Made by a program: the position numbers and the translations under genes
Notes under the pieces: generated by a model
The model's database searches: none
The model's input: only the letters and a program-made list of their open reading frames with translations
Told to the model about the DNA's origin: nothing
Assembly (NCBI RefSeq): GCF_014268505.2
Contig: NZ_JABWQP020000001.1
Coordinates: 930,001-994,000 of the forward strand
Direction of reading: 5' to 3'
Origin: Pseudomonas khorasanensis
GTDB taxonomy: Bacteria > Pseudomonadota > Gammaproteobacteria > Pseudomonadales > Pseudomonadaceae
DNA: 64,000 bases
In this document: in pieces, positions 58,185 through 64,000 of the stretch
Layout: every line of letters begins with the position of its first letter
How positions within the stretch are numbered: position 1 is the first letter of the stretch

Positions 58185-58192
58185 CTGGCACC

Positions 58193-59470
58193 TCACTCAT
58201 GTTGGTCATAGCGACGCAGATCGACGATCCGCAGGCTTTTGCCAGCGCGCGGGTGGCGCGTCAGATCTGCGAAGCCGCAGCGCTGAATGCGTATTTCCAG
58301 TAACCGGGCGGCCTGCAGTTGCGATATTTGCGGGTACAACTCGATCAGCCGTACCTGGAGCATTTGGCAGATCTGGTCTGTAGTAGGCGCACGTTCGCCG
58401 GGCATCCATTTCAGCGTCAGCACATCCCCACCGTTGGCCTGCTCGATCAACAGCTGCCAATCGTCGCTGCCAGTGATGCAGCGTACGTTTTCGCCAATTT
58501 CACTCGTTATCAGCGACAAGATTCCTACCCGAACCCGTTGGCTGTTTCCGCTGCGTCCCTTTAAAGCAAATTTACGTCGCGCGGTGCCTGCGGGCTCGCG
58601 CCAGCATGCCAGGTCGCCCACGGGATAGCGGATCAGCGGCATCAAGCGGCGATGTGGGCTGGTCAGCACGAGCAGACCGGTTTGATCGCAGGCCTCGATC
58701 GTCTCCCCGGTGTGCTCGTCAATAATCTCCAGGAGCGCGTGGCCGTCAGGCGAGCGGTGTTCACCCTCATCGCAGTCACGATCGCTCGCACCGATGAATC
58801 CGGCGTCGACACTGGCGTAGCCCATGGAGGCAATACGCGCGTTGGGCAGCACTCGCTCCAGGCGTTGGCGTTGTGAGGCGAACAGGCTTTCGCCGCCGTA
58901 CAGTACCGTATCGACAGCGGGCAACGTGCGTTCGTTTTGCTCGAGCCAACTGGCGAAGGTCAATAATTGCGCAGGTATGCCGGCCAGCACATTGATCCGG
59001 TACTGGGCGATAGCATCGGCCAGCACCGGCGGTTCGACTTCACCGGTGAACGGAAACTCGGTAATACCCGTTGTGACGTGGGCCAGCGAATCGTGGACAA
59101 ACAGAAAACTGGCATAGAGGTCGCCGGAGAAGAACAGATTGGCGACCCGGTCTCCCGGGCTGAATTGCGCGCTCAGGCTGCGCCCGAAATTATCCACCGT
59201 CTGCTGCCATTCGGCACGGGTATAGACGGAGAGCCTGCCGTTACCGGTCGAACCGCCGGTTTTGAACACCAGGGCATGCTCAACGCCGGCCGTCAGTACC
59301 GGCCATTGATCAAGGGACTCGCTGTGGTTCCAGAACGCCGCAGAATCAAGCAAAGGCAGTTCACACAATGTGTTTATTGCTTCCGGGACATCAGCAAGGG
59401 AATTTTTATAATAGGGCGAATGCTGACGGGCGAAACTCATCAATTCACTAATCAGGTCGGTTGTTTTCAC
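58193..59470 (-). CDS. PaaK/F390-synthetase-like adenylating protein, 425 aa
   Basis: ANL-superfamily member close to phenylacetate-CoA ligase and coenzyme F390 synthetase. The P-loop-like motif reads VFKTGGSTGNGRLSVYTRAE; then VANLFFSGDLYASFLFVHDSL, GYASVDAGFIG, LIRYPVGDLACWRE. It shares its arrangement with the C-terminal half of the upstream LuxC fusion (SGGSSGTP, MNLFFCGGLYGGFLSF, YGSVDAGPLGH), so the two are paralogues. It probably activates a carboxylate as acyl-AMP; acceptor and substrate are unknown. It follows the LuxC fusion by 44 bases. Confidence 0.85.
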   Translation of the reverse strand: MKTTDLISELMSFARQHSPYYKNSLADVPEAINTLCELPLLDSAAFWNHSESLDQWPVLTAGVEHALVFKTGGSTGNGRLSVYTRAEWQQTVDNFGRSLSAQFSPGDRVANLFFSGDLYASFLFVHDSLAHVTTGITEFPFTGEVEPPVLADAIAQYRINVLAGIPAQLLTFASWLEQNERTLPAVDTVLYGGESLFASQRQRLERVLPNARIASMGYASVDAGFIGASDRDCDEGEHRSPDGHALLEIIDEHTGETIEACDQTGLLVLTSPHRRLMPLIRYPVGDLACWREPAGTARRKFALKGRSGNSQRVRVGILSLITSEIGENVRCITGSDDWQLLIEQANGGDVLTLKWMPGERAPTTDQICQMLQVRLIELYPQISQLQAARLLEIRIQRCGFADLTRHPRAGKSLRIVDLRRYDQHE

Positions 59471-59514
59471 GGTGTATTCTTTTTTGGATAAAACTGATTC
59501 ATCACGCTGGAAAG

Positions 59515-61917
59515 TTAGCGGCGTGAGTCAATGAGCATCGGCGTCTTGCCGCTGTGTTTGTTTTGCGTGAACTGTACGGGCGAGCGCTGCTCGATCTGCA
59601 AAACCAGCAATCCGGTCTCGATGACAGTCATCAGGGTGAAATAATCGGCGAGCCGTGCCCTGACCGCGTCGGCTGCAAGTTCACTGTGCACTTGCATACG
59701 CTCGATGCCTTCGGCGTCGTGGTCCAGGCGTAACTGAAACGGTACTTGCAGTCGCGTGGCCAATTCGCTCAGTGAGATAAAGTCGGTGCCGATGCGCAAC
59801 AACTTGCCGTGGCGCTGCAACAATTCGAAGCGTGGCGTGGCGAGCCCGCAGGCGCAGACGCCGGGCAGCCAGCGCCCCGTGTCGCCTATCTCATAACGTT
59901 GCACCGGCTGGCCACCTTCGCGAGCGAGCGAGGTCACCAACAGCCGACCCACTTGATCGTCGACGATCGCCACATCCTCATCGAACGCGACGATTTCCAG
60001 TTGCTGTATCTGACTCATCAGATGGAACACGCCATCCTGCGAGACCCTGCATGCATGGCCGAGAGGGCCGGCGTCGACACTGCCGTAGATCGCCGAGCGG
60101 ATAGTCGACACGCCACAACTGCGCAGTAATTCACGGTTCTGCTCGCTCACGTGCTCGCCGCCGAGAAAGACTTTTTCGACACCGCCGTAAGCGCGCAAAC
60201 GATCCTGCTCGTTGAGAAACAGGCGGTGCAGCGTGCTGGGCATGCCCACGAGCACGTTGACTCGCTGATCGATGATCAACCCGGCGATTTCCCGATAATC
60301 ATCATCGGTGGGTGCGGCCATGGGCAGTTGCGTCACCTCCAGCAGTTCGAGCGCTTTGGTGAAGCTGAGGAACCCGCCGTACAGCCCGCCACAGAAAAAC
60401 AGGTTCATGACCCGATCCCGCGCCGGCTCAAGGCCTGCGGCGAACAGACCGTCAGCCGTGGCGCGCATCTGGCGCTCGAAATCGTGATAGCTGTAACCGG
60501 CCAGGGACGGCGTGCCGCTGCTGCCTCCGGAGCGGAAATACAGCTGCGCCTGATCGTTCAAGGGCTGGCCGATGAAAGCCTCCTTGTCCATGATCGGACC
60601 GCATGGCTTCGCTGGTAAGGGTACGAGATTCAGATTGGCCTGATTCGCCAGCTGCGTGTTCGCCAGACTCACCGACACCCGGCGACTCAGGCGTTGCAAT
60701 GCGTACACCCCGTCATGGGGCTCGCCCTCGTAACCGTCATGAATACTGTTGATCGGCGCGATACGCGTAACCCCGGCTGCAAGCAGCGTCTGTGTCAGCT
60801 CGACAATGCGCGATTGCTCGCACATCAGCGCGCAGCTTTGCAACACGTTGCGCCATGGCAGCAGTGTGGCCGTCAACAGCGACTGCGGTACGGGATGCAG
60901 CAATACGCTGCGAAACAGCGGCGAGGGCGCAAGTTGGCGGTCATGCGTCCAGATCACCCGCCAGCCTGGGCCTTTCCAGACCTGGCCGGTTTGTCCGGCA
61001 AAGCTTTGCGCCAGACGCGCCATCTGCGTGTGGGTAGTGATTTGCGAGGCTTCCTGCGAGGTCGGCACCAGGGCGGGCCAATTGGCGCTGCGACGTTCGA
61101 AGGCCTGCGCCAGCTGTTCACCGATCGCGCGTAAAACCTGCGGATCATCGCTGTCCACCATTAGCCATTGCGGGCTGGAACAGGCTTGTTGATCCAGGCG
61201 GCATACTTCATCGGCCACGGCATCGAGCGCCTCGGGCGTGGCAGCTTCGGCAGACAGATACACGAAGCTGATGCGATGCCCCCAATCAATCCAGCGGCAA
61301 CCCGGTGCCAACTGCTGCCGAATCGCCTGGAGGGCCGCTTCGCCACCCCACGCCGCAACACCGTTGGCGTGTTTGCATAATTGCCCGATCTGCTCGGTGC
61401 CGGCGGGTATAACCGCTACATACCCGGCCAGTTTCCCGCTCGGGTCACACGCGACCAGCGCGCACAGCAGACGTGCCGTCAGCCCTTGATCGCTGCGGCT
61501 GGGACGCAGCCAGTTGACGTTGCGGGCGAGCAGGCTTTCGACCACCGCGCAGAAGGCCAGGAGCGGCGCGTTGGCGGGGGTTACGTGCACCACGAGTCCG
61601 AGTGGGCGCCAGGATTCGAAGCGCGGCTGGCGATAATCGATGCGCTGTAGCGAATCAGCCTCTGCGCCTAATTCGCGCTGGCACTTGTACGCCAAGGCTT
61701 CGGGCTGGCAAAAATCGATCAAGGCCTGCCGCTGTTCGCTGTCCAGGGGCAGATCCGCTTGCGCCTTACGCAAACGCTCGGCGAAGCGCGCGGTAGCCTG
61801 GATGACCATGCCGCTGTCGAGTGCCGTTGTCAGGTGCTGCGGCAACTCCCGTTGCAGTTGTTGCAGTGCTTCGTCCAGGCCGTATGTGTCGTGCAGTTGT
61901 CCGTTGATCAAATACAT
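59515..61917 (-). CDS. LuxC-type acyl reductase fused to a PaaK-like adenylating domain, 800 aa
   Basis: Two-domain protein. Residues 1 to about 430 match the LuxC acyl-CoA/acyl-protein reductase family: GLVVHVTPANAPLLAFCAVV, nucleotide-binding region WGGEAALQAIR, and active-site Cys246 in LDQQACSSPQ. From about 440 onward it is an adenylating domain of PaaK/F390 type (LYFRSGGSSGTPSLAGYSYH at 459-478, FFCGGLYGGF, YGSVDAGPLGH, YEIGDTGRW). I chose the ATG at 61917 (MYLINGQLHDTYG), one base after the LuxE stop. Expected chemistry: NADPH reduction of a Cys-bound acyl group to an aldehyde, with the fused domain activating the acid. Confidence 0.88.
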   Translation of the reverse strand: MYLINGQLHDTYGLDEALQQLQRELPQHLTTALDSGMVIQATARFAERLRKAQADLPLDSEQRQALIDFCQPEALAYKCQRELGAEADSLQRIDYRQPRFESWRPLGLVVHVTPANAPLLAFCAVVESLLARNVNWLRPSRSDQGLTARLLCALVACDPSGKLAGYVAVIPAGTEQIGQLCKHANGVAAWGGEAALQAIRQQLAPGCRWIDWGHRISFVYLSAEAATPEALDAVADEVCRLDQQACSSPQWLMVDSDDPQVLRAIGEQLAQAFERRSANWPALVPTSQEASQITTHTQMARLAQSFAGQTGQVWKGPGWRVIWTHDRQLAPSPLFRSVLLHPVPQSLLTATLLPWRNVLQSCALMCEQSRIVELTQTLLAAGVTRIAPINSIHDGYEGEPHDGVYALQRLSRRVSVSLANTQLANQANLNLVPLPAKPCGPIMDKEAFIGQPLNDQAQLYFRSGGSSGTPSLAGYSYHDFERQMRATADGLFAAGLEPARDRVMNLFFCGGLYGGFLSFTKALELLEVTQLPMAAPTDDDYREIAGLIIDQRVNVLVGMPSTLHRLFLNEQDRLRAYGGVEKVFLGGEHVSEQNRELLRSCGVSTIRSAIYGSVDAGPLGHACRVSQDGVFHLMSQIQQLEIVAFDEDVAIVDDQVGRLLVTSLAREGGQPVQRYEIGDTGRWLPGVCACGLATPRFELLQRHGKLLRIGTDFISLSELATRLQVPFQLRLDHDAEGIERMQVHSELAADAVRARLADYFTLMTVIETGLLVLQIEQRSPVQFTQNKHSGKTPMLIDSRR

Positions 61918-61918
61918 A

Positions 61919-63049
61919 TCAGTGACTTCCCAGTAGTTCGGCGGCGGCCATCGCACAGCTTCGGCCCCCCGTGGTGCCAGCGCGGCCATTCAGTTCGAAC
62001 CAGTCGGTGGTTAATCCGCAACCGCAACTTGTGCCGGGGTGCAGCGTGGCCAGATCGCTCATGACCACAGCATGGGCGGGGCTGGAGGAGATATAAGGCG
62101 AGACGAACCCGAGCAGGCCCTGTTGGCCATAGGGCAGCAGGGAAAAATCCATCGGGTCGCGGATCAGCACCCGTGAGTACACCGGCACGTGGAAATGGTG
62201 GCGAGCGCACTCGATGTAAGGCACGGCATGCTCGACCGCGCCGTAACCGTCGCGGCAGCGGGCGGGTTCGATGCCCAGTTGCCGATGGATATGGGCGTAT
62301 AGCTGTTCTTTGGGAATTTCCTGCGCGGCCTGTGTTTTCCAGCCTCCGCCGAAAAACGCCAATGAACCCGCCGGCAATTGCAAATCCTGTTCACCGGTGT
62401 GCTGCATGCGTTGCAGGGTCTGCCAGAGAAATGCCGGGAAGCCGAAAATCCTCACCGGCAGGCCTTCTTCAGCGAACGACTGCAACGCGGCGATGACGCC
62501 GAATACATCGAATTGATGGCCGTTACCGGTATTGCGCAAGGCGTAAACCAGGCGATTGACGGGGGCAAACTGGCAGAGAAACTGGTCGGTGAACGAGGTG
62601 CCGAGCGTAACGCGCCCCTCGGGCTCATAGCTGAGCAGCAGGTAGTTGCAGGGCGTCTCGGGAGTGTCCCAGCCGTAATGGCGGAAGATCTGCGCGACCA
62701 TGAATTGCGCCCGCGCCAGGCTGCGTTCGTCATAACGCATCCGGCTTTTCTGCCCGCTGGTGCCAGACGATGTCAGCTCCAGGGCGTCTGCGCCAGTGCT
62801 GCTGAGCAGCAGCTGCTGCTTGAAGAAACTGGCGAAGATCGGCGGCAGACTCGACCAGTCCTCCAGGCCGTCAAGGTCCTGAGGTTTGAGTCCATGAGCA
62901 TTCAGCCAATGTGCGTAACCGGGCGTGTGATTGCAGTGAAACCGGCTGATTTCAGCCATCGCCTGATCAAAAAGACCGGCCGCAGCGGAATCCCTGCAAT
63001 AGGGTTCCGTCAACGCGCAGAGCGCGTCGGCAAAAGGGAGATGATTCAT
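61919..63049 (-). CDS. LuxE-type acyl-protein synthetase, 376 aa
   Basis: Acyl-adenylate-forming LuxE family, which in luminous bacteria activates a fatty acid and passes it through a C-terminal Cys to LuxC. Motifs: ALELTSSGTSGQKSRMRYDE at 89-108, FGFPAFLWQ, FFGGGWKTQ, DGYGAVEHAVPYIEC. The C-terminal SCAMAAAELL places Cys365 where LuxE carries its acyl-accepting Cys364. The start at 63049 (MNHLPFADALCALTEPYCRD) lies nine bases after the MFS stop. Confidence 0.92.
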   Translation of the reverse strand: MNHLPFADALCALTEPYCRDSAAAGLFDQAMAEISRFHCNHTPGYAHWLNAHGLKPQDLDGLEDWSSLPPIFASFFKQQLLLSSTGADALELTSSGTSGQKSRMRYDERSLARAQFMVAQIFRHYGWDTPETPCNYLLLSYEPEGRVTLGTSFTDQFLCQFAPVNRLVYALRNTGNGHQFDVFGVIAALQSFAEEGLPVRIFGFPAFLWQTLQRMQHTGEQDLQLPAGSLAFFGGGWKTQAAQEIPKEQLYAHIHRQLGIEPARCRDGYGAVEHAVPYIECARHHFHVPVYSRVLIRDPMDFSLLPYGQQGLLGFVSPYISSSPAHAVVMSDLATLHPGTSCGCGLTTDWFELNGRAGTTGGRSCAMAAAELLGSH

Positions 63050-63058
63050 TGATGTTCC

Positions 63059-64000
63059 TTATTGAGGCGAGGCCACGTCAGGTGTGGTGGTTTGCAAGAG
63101 CCGGTACATCAAAGGCAGGCACATCAGCCCGCCGAGTGCCGCCCAGAGGGAAAAGTATTCAAGACGGGTGCCGCCACCGATGGCTGCGATCAGCGAACCG
63201 CCGAGGCCCATGACCGCAATCGAGATCATGCCGGTCAGCGCCGAGACCAGGCCTTTGCTGTCCTCCGTGGAAAACAGCGCCAGGCGATACACTGCCGCGT
63301 TGCTCATGCCCAGCCCGACGGCGTACACCGACAGGCTCGCCACCACCGGAGCGAGTCCCGCACCGAGCACTGCGCACGCCGCCAACAGCAGCAGACCCAG
63401 GCAGAACGGCCAGAGCGCCAGTTGAACCAATTGCGGCAACGAATGGGTCTGCAGTAACCGGTCGAGCATCAGATTGCCGGCGATGACAGCCGAGAACACC
63501 GGGATCTGCCACAGGCCATATTCCAGCGGCGTCAGCTCCAGAACCCGGACCAGCAGCAGCGGCGCCAGACCGATCCAGGCGATCAGCGGCAGGCTCATCA
63601 GGCCCAATGCCAGACTGGCACAGAGGAAACGCGGATTACCCAACAGCGCGCCATAGCGCTGAAAAGTGAAGCGCCAGGAGAAGGGCACCCGCGCGTTTCG
63701 ATGACCGTCGCGGCGCTCCACACCCACGGTTTCCGGCATCCATAGAAACAGGCCGACCCAGACCAGCCCGGCAGCGCAGCCGAGCGCCAGAAAGATCTGT
63801 CGCCAGCTCAGCCATTCCAGCAGCAGAATGCCAAGCAGCGGCCCGAGAAGCGGCGACAACAAGGCAACATTACCCAGCAGCGCCATCAGCCTGACGGCGT
63901 CGGCTTCGCAGAACACCTCCTGCAATGCCGGGTAGCTGACCGCGACGACAAACCCCAGGCCCATGCCTTGCAGCAGGCGTAGCAGGTTGAAAGCTTCAAT
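63059..64000 (-). CDS. MFS transporter (MdfA/Bcr-like), 5' end beyond window
   Basis: Major facilitator drug/metabolite exporter; the visible part (about 313 residues) starts within IEAFNLLRLLQGMGLGFVVA, matching TM4 of MdfA-type proteins, and continues through helices such as ALLGNVALLSPLLGPLLGIL and LTGMISIAVMGLGGSLIAAIG. The N-terminal three helices are off the right edge. It is the upstream gene of the LuxE/LuxC series with a nine-base spacing, so it probably exports the product or protects against it. Confidence 0.9.
   Translation of the reverse strand: MEAFNLLRLLQGMGLGFVVAVSYPALQEVFCEADAVRLMALLGNVALLSPLLGPLLGILLLEWLSWRQIFLALGCAAGLVWVGLFLWMPETVGVERRDGHRNARVPFSWRFTFQRYGALLGNPRFLCASLALGLMSLPLIAWIGLAPLLLVRVLELTPLEYGLWQIPVFSAVIAGNLMLDRLLQTHSLPQLVQLALWPFCLGLLLLAACAVLGAGLAPVVASLSVYAVGLGMSNAAVYRLALFSTEDSKGLVSALTGMISIAVMGLGGSLIAAIGGGTRLEYFSLWAALGGLMCLPLMYRLLQTTTPDVASPQ

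Noticed and set aside
58184..64000. Bioluminescence (lux) operon
   Set aside because: LuxE and LuxC homologues are present but no luciferase subunits or LuxD, and PaaK-like, GNAT and MFS genes are not part of lux operons.

Overview
The window looks like chromosomal DNA of a Pseudomonas fluorescens-group bacterium. Three signs point there: the gene families (MuxABC-OpmB efflux, a MucR-like MHYT-GGDEF-EAL protein, the GlgE/TreS/TreYZ glucan-trehalose locus, Tpx, CcoG); high GC throughout; and at least eleven copies of the fluorescens-type REP palindrome, core GAGCGAGCCTGCTCGC, mostly as inverted pairs (REPINs). I see no rRNA, tRNA, CRISPR array, phage or insertion sequence.

Layout. (1) 1-4669, minus: a MoxR-DUF58-DUF4381-VWA-VWA/TPR (Bat-like) operon, with a REPIN inserted in frame in the DUF4381 gene; behind it lie an outer-membrane SphA/MetA-type protein (4692-5672, minus) and tpx (plus). 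(2) 6789-15901, plus: muxA-muxB-muxC-opmB, an RND efflux system with two inner-membrane pumps. (3) 16163-23581: a three-domain c-di-GMP protein, an SDR oxidoreductase, a MocR-type regulator, ccoG, two small orphan genes and an MgtC-family protein. (4) 23798-50499: the alpha-glucan/trehalose locus. A plus-strand arm (glgE, treS-maltokinase fusion, glgB) lies behind a candidate AlgU (sigma-22) promoter. A minus-strand arm (glgA, treZ, malQ, treY, DUF2934, glgX) runs into an acyl-CoA dehydrogenase-like gene and two PIG-L deacetylase paralogues. Between the arms are two autotransporter genes and a YbhP-like phosphodiesterase. (5) 51087-57189: D-2-hydroxyacid dehydrogenase, alpha/beta hydrolase, DUF411 and YqaA proteins, a chemoreceptor and an unrecognised 175-aa protein. 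(6) 57249-64000, minus: an MFS exporter, a LuxE-type acyl-protein synthetase, a LuxC reductase fused to a PaaK-type adenylating domain, a free-standing PaaK-type protein and a GNAT acetyltransferase.

How the genes work together. In region 4, trehalose is converted by TreS to maltose, phosphorylated by the fused kinase to maltose-1-phosphate, polymerised by GlgE and branched by GlgB. GlgA makes linear glucan that GlgX and MalQ trim and that TreY/TreZ turn back into trehalose. Glucan and trehalose, both stress protectants, can therefore interconvert. No glgC is present in the window.

The best candidate for an undescribed system is region 6. It has the fatty-acid-reductase half of the lux system (LuxE with its C-terminal acyl-accepting Cys, LuxC with its active-site Cys) but no luciferase and no LuxD, plus two extra adenylating modules, an acetyltransferase and an exporter. 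It reads as a small biosynthetic and export operon for an aldehyde-derived metabolite. A second lead is the acyl-CoA dehydrogenase/double PIG-L tail of the glgX operon, where one PIG-L paralogue has lost two catalytic residues.
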